Under the pieces are notes generated by a model. The model was given only the letters and a program-made list of their open reading frames with translations, was not told the origin of the DNA and ran no database searches. From Holophagales bacterium (GTDB lineage Bacteria > Acidobacteriota > Thermoanaerobaculia > UBA5066), in the NCBI GenBank assembly GCA_016719485.1, contig JADJZB010000020.1, forward strand, positions 62,001 through 126,000: a stretch of DNA of 64,000 nt. Direction: 5' to 3'. The position numbers were made by a program, and so were the translations under genes. The first letter of the stretch is position 1, and each line of letters starts with the position of its first letter. This document shows, piece after piece, positions 9,701 through 16,635 of the stretch.

Positions 9701-11132
9701 GGCCGCCGCGGTCTTCCGCGAGACACACCGCAGCGGCCTGCTCGCGGGGCTGCGAAGGGCCGGAGGAGTCGCACTGCTCCCGTTCCTGGTCCTCGGCCTC
9801 GTGCTCTTCTGCGTCGCCCTCGCGAACCGGGGCGCCTACGGCGTCCTCTCGGTTCGGGAGTCGTCCGAGAGGCCATTCCTCTCTGCCTACGGTGCGCTCG
9901 TGCGCATCCGTCCCTCCGTGGCGCGACAGAGCGTCCCGGTGCCGGAAGACGTGCGCCGGCGGGCCTACGCAGAGAGCCCGGCCTTCGGCACGCTCGAACC
10001 CCTGCTCGAAGGCGAGGTCGGACGGGCTTTTTCTGCGCTGGGTGCGGAGCTCTCGCCCGAGGCCGGCGGGGACATCGCGGCCGGCTGGCTCCAGTTCGCG
10101 CTGCGCGACGCCGCGTCGCGGACGGGCCGTTACAGGGACGCCCGGACGGCCGCGGCGTTCTGGACGCGCGTCGCGGACGAGCTGAACGCCGCCTGCGAGG
10201 CAGGGCGGCTCGAGTGCCTGCCCGAGCGACACACGATGACGCCGCCCGGAGTCGGACGGTTCCTCCCGGAAGTCCTGCGCAGACTCCCCGGGGGGCTCGC
10301 CTTCCTCGCCTCTTCGGTCGATTCGTCACCGGCGCTGCGTGACCCGGGCTCGAGCAGCGGATCGGAGGCGGGCCGCGCCCTTTTCGCGAGGCTGACGCGC
10401 GAGCGGCTGGCGCCCGCCCCGGGCGAGCCGCGGTGGGTCGCCGTCTCCGGATGGGCCTTCCTCAGGGGAGGGGGCGCGCTCGGGTGGGCGGCGCGAGCGC
10501 CGGACGGGTCCCGCCTTCCGTCGGGCGTCACCTGGTCCCCCAGCGGGGACGTCGCGGCCCACCTTCGGGATCCCGAGGCCGGCCAGGCGCGCTTCGTCTT
10601 CCATGCGTCCTGCCCCGGGCCGTGCGTGCTCGAGCTCTCGGGCCCCTCGGGCACTCTCTTCACGTTCGACCCGGCCCACCCGGGGCGCCGGGTGGGGAGC
10701 TCTCCACCTGCACTCCTCGTCAGCCTCGACGAGGTCGCGATCACGCCGATCCCCGCGACACCCGGAGAGTGGGAGAGGAACGAAAGACGGCGGAAAGCGC
10801 AGCGGAGCCTCGCCCGCGGCTATCGCGTCGTTCTTCGCCTCGCGCTGCCGGCGGCCGTGGTCATCCTCGGCGTGGCGGCCGTCGCCGCGTTCGTGCGGCG
10901 GCAGGGCCGGTCCGCCGTCGTCGTCGCCGTCGCCTTCCTCGCGGTCATCTGCTCCCGCGTCGCGCTCCTCACCCTCATCGAGGTCACGTCCTTTCCGGCG
11001 CTCCACTACCTCTACCTTTCGGCGGCCTACCCGCCGCTCTACGCCTTCGTGGTCCTCTCTGGCGTGGCGGGATGGGAGGCGCTCGCCGCACGGACGCGGA
11101 GAGGTGCGACCGCCGGTACACTCGCGTCGTGA
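6768..11132 (+). CDS. 1454-aa membrane protein: YfhO-like half fused to a GT-C-like half
   Basis: GTG start sharing one base with the previous stop (TAGTG). Residues ~1-780 resemble YfhO-type membrane proteins: many hydrophobic helices, then a soluble region ending P-A-I-P-G-W-R-M-E-V-D-G and A-P-G-E-H-R-V-T-V-R-Y-V-P, followed by a closing helix. From residue ~785 a second polytopic module begins. Its first loop contains F-I-Y-D-D-A-L-Y-V-R-L-A (~820), like the D-D/D-E loop motif of GT-C lipid-dependent glycosyltransferases, and it ends in helices near 1360-1440. The protein therefore looks like two membrane enzymes on one chain. YfhO proteins are linked to glycosylation of lipoteichoic acid or cell-surface polymers; a surface-glycan role is inferred. 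The stop overlaps the methyltransferase start by 4 bp. No frame break is visible at the junction. Confidence 0.65.
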   Translation: MGLGLLVLLYAGSAALLRLAAGGIGRRISPRTALVLALLPLPFVGGGFLPGKVLAPTNGLAGNAPWCSPEFLEAARGDSTAPNPLLFDPLTQGEPWRRATREGILFNPSAGSGAALLGNAQAAPLFLPELLGRLLPPTRAASWIQAARLLIAAFGMFLLARTLGMRRDAALIAAASFVAASFLQLWRTHALSSVAAMTPWVLAAVVRVARRPSRRSAVALGIVGAVAVSAGHPETLLQSAGLTAFAVAPTVLLALASRRHRSRGLRAVSWGGVAALLAGLLAAPVLLPFLETMRVSESWALREAGSLPPVEEPFRRAAGRLATAAQLLVRGDPISGTFTGSSNIVESGGAAAGAATLVLAAAALSLRRRRRFVLGWVALGVAGLLVSAHVPLVARVALLVPWLGHSILDRLGLWWVVSASLLAGLGSMAVVRRVGRRWALAGGAVLLSLLAFLAATAPTARRPLALGIELAGLAGLAAAIGLGRSLSPAVRTAAILAAVVLPRAAFFATWVPVSAAATFYPETPAVRFVRERAAGFRVAGIGAGLWPSSAAFFGLEDPRICDPMNFVDYARLTPWIGTPRVAAWPVIEDPLAPALGFLGVRYLLDGPDAPARPPLVEVYRGSDATVYENPAAQPRAFVPRRIVVARSTGAAADATRRLADPAVEAILTTDAYPEGTVIPNGEASLRELVVGRGRVGFQARVHSLALVATSQPAIPGWRMEVDGRQVQPVRVDTAFLGVVLAPGEHRVTVRYVPWTFVAGFGLFAAGLLATVALSLQRSAWRAVAALLPRGGATAFGAVAAALTALSLWLPAGLPLVALSDFIYDDALYVRLAAHVASGEWLGPYDASTLAKGPLFPIFIAVSSRLGMPLLLAGRLFFAAAALLLVAALAPVVRAKRVRLLLLAVLLLNPVVVTRAAREVVYPSVTLLALAGACGAFSALPSSPRRAFAWSALCGAALGAIWLTREEGVWILPPVALLLAAAVFRETHRSGLLAGLRRAGGVALLPFLVLGLVLFCVALANRGAYGVLSVRESSERPFLSAYGALVRIRPSVARQSVPVPEDVRRRAYAESPAFGTLEPLLEGEVGRAFSALGAELSPEAGGDIAAGWLQFALRDAASRTGRYRDARTAAAFWTRVADELNAACEAGRLECLPERHTMTPPGVGRFLPEVLRRLPGGLAFLASSVDSSPALRDPGSSSGSEAGRALFARLTRERLAPAPGEPRWVAVSGWAFLRGGGALGWAARAPDGSRLPSGVTWSPSGDVAAHLRDPEAGQARFVFHASCPGPCVLELSGPSGTLFTFDPAHPGRRVGSSPPALLVSLDEVAITPIPATPGEWERNERRRKAQRSLARGYRVVLRLALPAAVVILGVAAVAAFVRRQGRSAVVVAVAFLAVICSRVALLTLIEVTSFPALHYLYLSAAYPPLYAFVVLSGVAGWEALAARTRRGATAGTLAS

Positions 11133-12034
11133 CGCTGCTGGACAGGCTGGCGAGGCGCCTGGGGACGCGACCGCCGGAGGCGGGTGCGGTGACCGGTGCC
11201 GCGCGCTTCTGGGACGAGCGCGCGGGCGAGGCGCCCGTGTACTGGGCGTCGCTGCCGGACGTGAGGGAGTACGTCAACACGACGATCTGCGGCCTTCCGT
11301 GGCTCTTCCCGACCCACGCCTTCAAGAGCCTCCACGCGCTGCGCCCCCTGCGGAGGGCCCTCTCGATCGGGTGCGGAACGGGGGCGCTCGAGCGCGAGAT
11401 CCGATTCCTGAGAATCGCCGAGGAGGTCGACGCATTCGACGTTTCTCCGGAATCGATCCGGATCGCCGTCGAGGAGGCCCGCAGCCAGGGAGTGGACGGC
11501 CTGCGCTACGAGGTCGCCGACTGTGACCGCCTCGCCCCGCCCGCAGGGACCTACGACGCCGTCTTCTTCCACCAGTCCCTCCACCACATTTCCGACCCCG
11601 ACGCGCTTCTCGACCGCGTCCGGCTCGCGCTCCGGCCGGGCGGCTTCCTGTACGTCGACGAATATGTCGGGCCGTCACGCGACGAGTGGACGGACGAGCA
11701 CCTCCAGGCCTCTCGCAGGGTCTTCGACGGGCTCGAACCGGCGCTGCGCCTGACCGAGGTGGCGGCTCCCGTCGACGCGCGCGACCCCTCCGAGATGATC
11801 CGGTCGAGCCGGATACTCCCCGCGATCCGGTCCCGCTTCGGGATTCTCTACGAGAGGCCCTACTGGGGAAACCTCCTCTTCCCGCTGATCTGTGCGCTTC
11901 GCGGCGAGGTCCTGTCGAGGCCCGAGAACAGACCGCTGGTGCGCGGTCTCGTCGAGGAAGAGCGCCGGCTGACGGCTGGCGGCCACTTCACGGAGCCTCT
12001 CTTCGCGGTCGTCGTCGCCACCCGCTCGCGGTGA
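11129..12034 (+). CDS. Class I SAM-dependent methyltransferase
   Basis: 301 aa, GTG start inside GTGA that ends the preceding membrane protein, so translation is coupled. The SAM-binding motif I is A-L-S-I-G-C-G-T-G-A-L-E. The acidic residue at the end of strand 2 is in D-A-F-D-V-S-P-E-S-I, and D-A-V-F-F-H-Q-S-L-H-H-I-S-D-P-D with L-R-P-G-G-F-L-Y-V-D-E-Y form motifs II-III of the Methyltransf_11/25 type. The C-terminal ~100 residues are a less conserved cap. Location downstream of a glycosylation-like membrane protein suggests it modifies a surface glycan or lipid, but the substrate is not readable. Convergent with ybaK, stop to stop in 2 nt. Confidence 0.8.
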   Translation: MTLLDRLARRLGTRPPEAGAVTGAARFWDERAGEAPVYWASLPDVREYVNTTICGLPWLFPTHAFKSLHALRPLRRALSIGCGTGALEREIRFLRIAEEVDAFDVSPESIRIAVEEARSQGVDGLRYEVADCDRLAPPAGTYDAVFFHQSLHHISDPDALLDRVRLALRPGGFLYVDEYVGPSRDEWTDEHLQASRRVFDGLEPALRLTEVAAPVDARDPSEMIRSSRILPAIRSRFGILYERPYWGNLLFPLICALRGEVLSRPENRPLVRGLVEEERRLTAGGHFTEPLFAVVVATRSR

Positions 12035-12036
12035 GC

Positions 12037-12501
12037 CTACCTCTGGACGAAGGCCGCCACCTTCGGCTTCACGAGGCGCTCGAAGTCCGCGTAGGCGAGC
12101 TTCATCAGCTCGGTGTGCGACCCGGCGTTGAAGGCGATCTCGGCGTCCTCGGCGAGCTTCGGCGCGACGTAGACGTCCATCCCGTAGAGGTTGCCGAACG
12201 GCGGCATGGCGCCGGCCTCGCAGTCGGGGAAGAGCTCGCGGAACTCGGCCTCTCCCGAGAGGACGACGTTCTCGCCCCCCGTCACGTCGCGCAGGACCTG
12301 GAAGTCGACCCGCTGCGAGGCGGGCAGGACGACCATCACCGGCTTGCCGTCGACCTTCACCATGACGGTCTTGGCGAGCTCCTTCCCCTTGATGTGCGCG
12401 GAGGCGGCGATCTCCTGCGCCGTGTAGGCCGGCGAGTGGACGATCGATACCCAGCGGACGCCGTTCTGGTCGAGGAACTCCTTCAGCTTCCGGACGGGCA
12501 T
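12037..12501 (-). CDS. YbaK/ProX-type aminoacyl-tRNA deacylase
   Basis: 154 aa. The YbaK/aminoacyl-tRNA editing fold hydrolyses mischarged tRNAs, typically Ala- or Cys-tRNA(Pro), in trans to prolyl-tRNA synthetase. The conserved K-G-K-E-L-A-K-T-V segment contains the essential lysine, and G-A-M-P-P-F-G-N-L is the substrate-pocket loop of Ala/Pro-type editors. The start is ATG 12501, preceded by AAGGAGG at a normal spacing, not the GTG/ATG further upstream in frame. The -10-like box at 12626-12631 probably drives it, giving a leader of over 100 nt with a short ORF and a strong hairpin. Confidence 0.87.
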   Translation of the reverse strand: MPVRKLKEFLDQNGVRWVSIVHSPAYTAQEIAASAHIKGKELAKTVMVKVDGKPVMVVLPASQRVDFQVLRDVTGGENVVLSGEAEFRELFPDCEAGAMPPFGNLYGMDVYVAPKLAEDAEIAFNAGSHTELMKLAYADFERLVKPKVAAFVQR

Positions 12502-12590
12502 GGGGCCCTCCTTTCCGGCCGGACGGGGCACGCCCCTGCCGGCCCGTTCGCGGGCGCTCGGATCGTCTCGGTGTGGTGCGGCGCGCTCAT
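12483..12590 (-). CDS. Possible 35-aa upstream ORF overlapping ybaK
   Basis: ATG 12590 is preceded by GGAGG at 7-nt spacing and lies 35 nt downstream of a TAGAAT box, so it could be translated. The 35-residue peptide has seven prolines and two cysteines and ends at TGA 12483-12485, 19 nt inside ybaK, reading through the ybaK ribosome-binding site. No homologue is recognised. Because GC-rich frames are Pro-rich by chance, coding status is uncertain. Confidence 0.3.
   Translation of the reverse strand: MSAPHHTETIRAPANGPAGACPVRPERRAPCPSGS
12517..12544 (-). promoter_or_regulatory. GC-rich hairpin in the ybaK leader
   Basis: Bases 12517-12529 pair with 12532-12544: 6 bp, a 2-bp mismatch, then 5 bp, around a 2-nt loop. 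It sits just upstream of the ybaK Shine-Dalgarno sequence and inside the short upstream ORF, where it could hide or expose the ribosome-binding site. Confidence 0.35.
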
Positions 12591-12625
12591 GCCGTCACCT
12601 CCGAACCGGTGGGTGGCTCGTCCCG

Positions 12626-12631
12626 ATTCTA
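12626..12631 (-). promoter_or_regulatory. Putative -10 box (TAGAAT) for the ybaK transcript
   Basis: On the minus strand TAGAAT lies in the otherwise gene-free 12502-12677 interval, pointing toward ybaK. It matches the hexamer seen before many genes here. A -35 box is not evident. Confidence 0.45.
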
Positions 12632-12677
12632 TTCCCGCGGCAAAGCCGACGCCCGCTGCGAAGCAGCGCAAGGAGGT

Positions 12678-13922
12678 TCAGTCCGCGCTCGCGAGTGTCT
12701 CGGCGTTCCTCACGAACCGCTCGAGCTGGATCTCCTCGAGAACGGCGGTGAGCTCGGGACGCTGGGCGAGGAGGGCGAGGAGGTCCGCACCGGCGAGCCA
12801 GAGGAGCTCCGTGTCGGTGACGGCGGTGACGCTCGCCGTGCGGGGGCGGGACCGCACGGTGGCGAGGTCGCCGAAGAAGTCGTGGGGCGTCAGGAGGGCG
12901 AGGGCCACGTCGCGGGCTCCCCGTTTCACCGTGACCCGGACGGCGCCGCGCCGGACGAGGTAGAGGCCGGCGTCGCTCGCCCCTTCGCGGATCAGGACCT
13001 CTCCCGGCTTCGCAGCGACGGGCTTCAGGCGCCGGGCGAGCGCGTCGCGGTCGGTGCGGGGCAGGCGGCCGAAGAGGCGCGACCGCGCGAGAACGCCGTC
13101 GAGGACCCTTTCGGCGTAGAGCCGCGACAAGGCGTCGGCGACGTGCCGGTGCTTCTTCACGAGCGGGGTGAGCGCATTCCGGTCGAGCTCGAGGAGATCG
13201 ACGCGGGTCCGCGCGGAGACGGTGGCGGTCCGCGGGACGCCGCTGAGGAAGGAGATCTCCCCGGCGACGTCGCCCGGGCCGAGGAGCCCGAGGAGGACCA
13301 GTGCGCCGTCGTCGCCCTTTGCCGACACGACGAGCTCCCCCGCGGCGACGAAGGAGAGGGAGCTCCCGTCGTCGCCCTCGGCGAAGAGCGTCTGGCCGGG
13401 TGCGAGCGTCCGCAGGTGGATCTTCTCGAGGACGAGCTCGAAGAGAAACGGCGGGATGTCCTTGAGGAGCGGGATCTCTTTCCTCAGGGCGTGGACCCTT
13501 TCCGACTTCTTCCGCCGCTCGGCCACCCCGGCGGACGGAGGGGATGCCGGCCCGGGTGCAGGGGGCGCCGCCGCCAGCGCCTGCGCCTGGACCTTCGCCT
13601 GGGCTTTCGCCGTCGCCTCGAGGAGCTTCTTCAGCTCGATCTGCGAGAGGAAGCTGGACGTGACCTCGGCCTTCGGGTCGAGCTCTTCCACCTTCTTGTA
13701 GACGGCGATCGCCTCGACGAGCCGTCCGGCTTTCTGGAGCCGGGGCCCCGCACGGTTCAGCACCTGGACGGCCTCGCGGGGGTCGCCGCCCGATGCGAGG
13801 GCATCGGCGAGGCGCAGGACCGCGCCCGTGTCGGCCGGGTCGTCGCGCAGGCGGCGGCGGCACTCGTCGACGACTTCCTTCAGGCGTGCGTCACCGCTCG
13901 TCCGGCTTTCGAACAGGGTCAC
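12678..13922 (-). CDS. TPR protein with two cyclic-nucleotide-binding domains
   Basis: 414 aa from GTG 13922. Residues ~1-100 look like TPR-type helices (V-L-R-L-A-D-A-L-A-S-G-G-D and A-I-A-V-Y-K-K-V-E-E-L-D-P). An Ala/Pro/Gln-rich linker follows, then two cNMP-binding domains at ~165-280 and ~295-405. Each has the phosphate-binding cassette pattern: G-E-I-S-F-L-S-G-V-P-R-T-A-T-V, and G-D-L-A-T-V-R-S-R-P-R-T-A-S-V. No DNA-binding or output domain is present, so it is probably a sensor or scaffold. The frame stays open to 14114, but that would overlap the divergent gene at 14044. GTG 13922 lies 6 nt after a TACGAT box and is preferred. The start is uncertain by up to 60 codons. Confidence 0.75.
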   Translation of the reverse strand: MTLFESRTSGDARLKEVVDECRRRLRDDPADTGAVLRLADALASGGDPREAVQVLNRAGPRLQKAGRLVEAIAVYKKVEELDPKAEVTSSFLSQIELKKLLEATAKAQAKVQAQALAAAPPAPGPASPPSAGVAERRKKSERVHALRKEIPLLKDIPPFLFELVLEKIHLRTLAPGQTLFAEGDDGSSLSFVAAGELVVSAKGDDGALVLLGLLGPGDVAGEISFLSGVPRTATVSARTRVDLLELDRNALTPLVKKHRHVADALSRLYAERVLDGVLARSRLFGRLPRTDRDALARRLKPVAAKPGEVLIREGASDAGLYLVRRGAVRVTVKRGARDVALALLTPHDFFGDLATVRSRPRTASVTAVTDTELLWLAGADLLALLAQRPELTAVLEEIQLERFVRNAETLASAD

Positions 13923-13928
13923 GACCTC

Positions 13929-13934
13929 ATCGTA
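13929..13934 (-). promoter_or_regulatory. Putative -10 box (TACGAT), leaderless-type position
   Basis: Minus-strand TACGAT ends 6 nt before GTG 13922 of the double cNMP-domain gene. It supports this start over the longer frame. Confidence 0.35.
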
Positions 13935-13994
13935 CGACGGGAGCGGCCCGCCGGCAGTCCGCTCGGCCCGTACGCCGCATTGCTGCGTCGCAGT

Positions 13995-14000
13995 AGAATG
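13995..14000 (+). promoter_or_regulatory. Putative -10 box (TAGAAT)
   Basis: TAGAAT 43 nt before the ATG at 14044. This gene also has a Shine-Dalgarno sequence, so the transcript would carry a short normal leader. Confidence 0.45.
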
Positions 14001-14043
14001 GGGCTCGGACGGGCGTCCTCCCGCGGCGCCCGAGGAGGCCGAC

Positions 14044-14235
14044 ATGAGCGCCGATCCCCGCTCCCCCCGCCGCGCGAACCTCGTCCTGGTCGAGGAACCG
14101 GCTGCCACCTGCACCAGCTGCCCGGTCTGCGGAAGCGAGGAGTGCCTGATGCTCGAGGAGCTCGGGACCTACTGCAGGACGATGACGGCCGCGAGCCTCG
14201 CAACCCGGAAAGAGGAGGCCGAAAAGAAGCACTGA
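14044..14235 (+). CDS. Small Cys-rich (zinc-ribbon-like) protein, 63 aa
   Basis: The ATG follows GAGGAGG at a good spacing. The peptide has C-T-S-C-P-V-C-G-S-E-E-C and later Y-C, a spacing that could bind zinc, and ends with a charged K-E-E-A-E-K-K-H tail. No family is recognised. It sits between the divergent cNMP protein and the diguanylate cyclase and may share a transcript with the latter (20-nt gap). Confidence 0.6.
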   Translation: MSADPRSPRRANLVLVEEPAATCTSCPVCGSEECLMLEELGTYCRTMTAASLATRKEEAEKKH

Positions 14236-14255
14236 GGCGGCTCCCTCCGCGGGCG

Positions 14256-15515
14256 ATGCAGGACGCGCCTATCATCGCCCCGTTGCTGTCCGTGTCCATT
14301 CTCCTGGAAGCCGCTCCCGGGTCGAGTGCGGTCTTCGAGGTCGCTGGTGGCCCTGCCCCCGGCGTGCCGGAACTCCTGCCGGCTCTCGTGGTACCGGCGG
14401 CGTCCGCCGTTGCCATCGCCACACTCGGCCTCGTCGCGCTCCTCTTCTTCGGCCGCGATCGGAGCCGGAGGGATCTCCTCCTCTACGCCCTCCTCGCCGC
14501 GGGCCTCGCAACCTACCTCGCCGCGGGTCTCCCGCTCTGGGAGGCGGGGTACCCACGGCTTCGGGGAGTTCTGGCCCTCGTGCTCCCGGCCCTCGCGTAC
14601 CTCCTCCTCCTGCGTTTCCTCGAGCTGCCGCACACCGCGGCCCGTCTCGCGCTTCTCGTCTTTCCCGCCACGGGTCTCGTCTTCCTTCTCGCGGCTCCGG
14701 CGGAGGGGCGTCTGGCGGGTTGGTTCGACGCCGGGTCCCTCGTCCTCTTCGGCGGAGCGGCCCTCGTCGACCTTGCGAGGCTCCACCGGCCCGACGGCGC
14801 GCTTCTCTTCGCGGCGACGTCCGCGCTCCTGCTCGCGGCGCTCTTCGACGCCGCCGTCTCGAGCGACGTTCTCCTCCCCGGCCTGGCGCCTCCGCCGCTC
14901 GTCGGTCCTGCATTCCTCCTCTTCACGGCGCTCCTGCTCGTGGCCGTCGCGGACCAGGGGCGGCTGATCCTCGAGAGGGCGACGACCGACGCCCTGACCG
15001 GTCTTCCGAACCGCGTGACGTTCCTGGACCGGGCGCAGAGGGAGCTGGCGCGCGCGGAGCGGAGCGGGAGCTCGCTCGCCCTGGCGATGCTCGACATCGA
15101 CCACTTCAAGCGCTTCAACGACCGCTACGGCCACCAGGCCGGGGACCGGGTCCTGTCGATGGCCGGCCGGGCGGTGGCGGGTGCGGTGCGCGGCATCGAC
15201 ATCGCGGGACGCTACGGGGGAGAGGAGCTCGTCCTCGTCCTCGTCGACGTGGAGGGAGACGCGGCCGTCGCCGCGGTCGAGCGAGTCCGCGCGGCCATCG
15301 CAGAGGTCCGTCTCCCGCACGTCCAGGAGAGCGTGACGGCGTCGGCGGGCGTGGCGCTGCACCACGGGGCCTTCGACAGCGCCGGCGTCTCCTCGCTGAT
15401 CCGGAGGGCGGACGAGGCGCTCTACGCGAGCAAGGCGGCGGGACGGGACCGGACGACGGTGGAATCCCGCGGACCCGAGCGTCCGACGTCACCCGCCGAG
15501 GTCCGATACCGCTGA
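14256..15515 (+). CDS. Membrane-bound diguanylate cyclase (GGDEF)
   Basis: 419 aa if ATG 14256 is used. Residues ~1-235 hold about seven hydrophobic helices with no recognised sensor domain. A GGDEF domain follows (~245-400): T-T-D-A-L-T-G-L-P-N-R opens it, M-L-D-I-D-H-F-K-R-F-N-D gives the metal aspartate, and the signature is G-R-Y-G-G-E-E-L, an active-type GGEEL. R-G-I-D lies exactly five residues before it, so the product-inhibition I-site is intact. It makes cyclic di-GMP from two GTP at the inner membrane. TATCAT at 14270-14275 is followed after 7 nt by an in-frame TTG (14283), a possible leaderless start that removes nine residues. Directly followed by a second GGDEF gene. Confidence 0.87.
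   Translation: MQDAPIIAPLLSVSILLEAAPGSSAVFEVAGGPAPGVPELLPALVVPAASAVAIATLGLVALLFFGRDRSRRDLLLYALLAAGLATYLAAGLPLWEAGYPRLRGVLALVLPALAYLLLLRFLELPHTAARLALLVFPATGLVFLLAAPAEGRLAGWFDAGSLVLFGGAALVDLARLHRPDGALLFAATSALLLAALFDAAVSSDVLLPGLAPPPLVGPAFLLFTALLLVAVADQGRLILERATTDALTGLPNRVTFLDRAQRELARAERSGSSLALAMLDIDHFKRFNDRYGHQAGDRVLSMAGRAVAGAVRGIDIAGRYGGEELVLVLVDVEGDAAVAAVERVRAAIAEVRLPHVQESVTASAGVALHHGAFDSAGVSSLIRRADEALYASKAAGRDRTTVESRGPERPTSPAEVRYR
14270..14275 (+). promoter_or_regulatory. Possible -10 box (TATCAT) inside the annotated cyclase start
   Basis: TATCAT ends 7 nt before an in-frame TTG at 14283. If used, the cyclase mRNA would be leaderless and start at TTG rather than ATG 14256. The match could also be chance. 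Confidence 0.25.
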
Positions 15516-15548
15516 CACCCCGTCAGGCGGCCTCCCGATCGCCGCTGA

Positions 15549-15554
15549 TAAGAT
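15549..15554 (+). promoter_or_regulatory. Putative -10 box (TAAGAT), leaderless-type position
   Basis: TAAGAT ends 9 nt before the ATG at 15564, with no Shine-Dalgarno sequence between. Confidence 0.45.
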
Positions 15555-15563
15555 GCGGTTTCG

Positions 15564-16055
15564 ATGTCTCCCGACACCGGAATTCGCGACGCGGTGACAG
15601 GGCTCTACGTCCGCGAGTACTTCGACGACGTCATCGCGCGAGACCTTGAGCGATCGCGCCGGCACGAGATCCCGCTGTCGGTCGTCTCGGTCGTCATCCG
15701 GGACTTCGACCGGCTCGCGGCGGCGGGCGAGGAGGCCACGGTCTCGGTTCTCGTGGAGATCGCGCGGGAGCTGGGACGCAACGTCCGCGAGACCGACCAC
15801 CTCTTCCGCTGGGAGGACGACGAGTTCCTCCTCCTCCTGTTCGGCGCCGACGCCGCCGCCTGCGCGCAGAAGGTGCAGCAGCTCGACCAGCTCTTCAGGA
15901 CGTGGCGCCAGGGGGGCGGGCCGATACCGGCCGCGGTCAGGATCCGGGTCGGAGGGGCCACGCACGAGAGCGACATCGTCTTCGCGTCGGTGCTCCAGGC
16001 CTCTCGCGCCATGGCGCGGCCCGGGGTCGCTTCGACGCCGGCAGCTCGGTCCTAG
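15564..16055 (+). CDS. Degenerate GGDEF protein with retained I-site, likely c-di-GMP receptor
   Basis: 163 aa, a stand-alone GGDEF fold with no membrane segment. It opens D-A-V-T-G-L-Y-V-R-E-Y, the usual D-x-L-T-G-L motif. The active-site loop, normally G-G-D/E-E-F, reads E-D-D-E-F (84-88), so both glycines needed for GTP binding are lost. R75-E-T-D78 lies exactly five residues upstream, so the RxxD I-site that binds c-di-GMP is intact. This is the pattern of catalytically dead GGDEF receptors such as PopA. It lies 48 nt after an active cyclase. A -10 box at 15549-15554 gives it its own promoter. Partner unknown. The stop is 2 nt from a 23-bp repeat and overlaps the convergent maf end. Confidence 0.8.
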   Translation: MSPDTGIRDAVTGLYVREYFDDVIARDLERSRRHEIPLSVVSVVIRDFDRLAAAGEEATVSVLVEIARELGRNVRETDHLFRWEDDEFLLLLFGADAAACAQKVQQLDQLFRTWRQGGGPIPAAVRIRVGGATHESDIVFASVLQASRAMARPGVASTPAARS

Positions 16056-16627
16056 AGTAGAAAATCAAGACCTGACCCCAGGCTCCGGACGAGGCGGAGG
16101 GGGAGGCCGATGACGTTGGACGGCGTGCCGGAGATCCGTTCGACGAAGAGGCCGCCGAGGCCCTGGAGGGCGTAGGCGCCCGCCTTGTCGGAAGGCTCGC
16201 CGGAGGCGACGTAGGCGTCGACCTCCTCGTCGGTCATCGCGGCGAAGACGACCTCGGTCGTCTCGCGCCCGGAGACGAGCACCCCGTCCCGCGCGAGCGC
16301 CACGCCGGTGACGACGTCGTGCGCGCGGCCGCGGAGCGCGCGGAGCATCCGCCGGGCGTCCTCGTCGTCCCGGGGCTTTCCGAGAGCGGCGCCGTCGAGG
16401 ACGACGATCGTGTCGGCGGCGAGGACGACCGCCCCCGGCGGCGCGGCGGGCGCCACGGCCGAGGCCTTGGCGCGGGCGAGCCGCTCGGCGGCGTCGTGCG
16501 GGTCCTCGCCCGGGAGGAGCGACTCGTCCACGTCGGCCGGGCGGACCTCGGGCTCGAGCCCGAGGGTGCGGAGGAGATCGAGGCGGCGGGGGGAGGAGGA
16601 GGCGAGGAGGAGCTGCGGCCGGCTCAC
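16052..16627 (-). CDS. maf: Maf-type nucleoside triphosphate pyrophosphatase
   Basis: 191 aa from GTG 16627, the usual size. It hydrolyses non-canonical or UTP/dTTP-type nucleotides to monophosphates (house-cleaning, septum-linked). The motif L-L-L-A-S-S-S-P-R-R is at residues ~5-14, A-A-D-T-I-V gives the catalytic aspartate, and L-G-K-P, G-R-x-H-x-V-x-T and S-D-K-A-G-A-Y-A-L-Q-G follow in order. The C-terminus normally ends soon after G-L-P-L-x-x-L; here the last residues G-S-G-L-D-F-L come from the 23-bp repeat, which nearly supplies the stop. It starts 8 nt after the upstream VWFA gene, so both are on one transcript. Confidence 0.92.
   Translation of the reverse strand: MSRPQLLLASSSPRRLDLLRTLGLEPEVRPADVDESLLPGEDPHDAAERLARAKASAVAPAAPPGAVVLAADTIVVLDGAALGKPRDDEDARRMLRALRGRAHDVVTGVALARDGVLVSGRETTEVVFAAMTDEEVDAYVASGEPSDKAGAYALQGLGGLFVERISGTPSNVIGLPLRLVRSLGSGLDFLL
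16058..16080 (+). repeat. 23-bp repeat, copy 1 (inside the 3' end of maf)
   Basis: Starts TAGAAAATCAAG and ends GACCCCA. It is identical to 41251-41273 (reverse) and 43943-43965. This copy forms the last codons of maf on the other strand, encoding G-S-G-L-D-F-L before the stop. Confidence 0.9.
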
Positions 16628-16635
16628 GCGCGGAG

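Noticed and set aside
7572..10232. An 886-residue minus-strand open frame opposite the large membrane protein
   Set aside because: Charged, repetitive translation typical of antisense frames; the plus strand has clear membrane helices.
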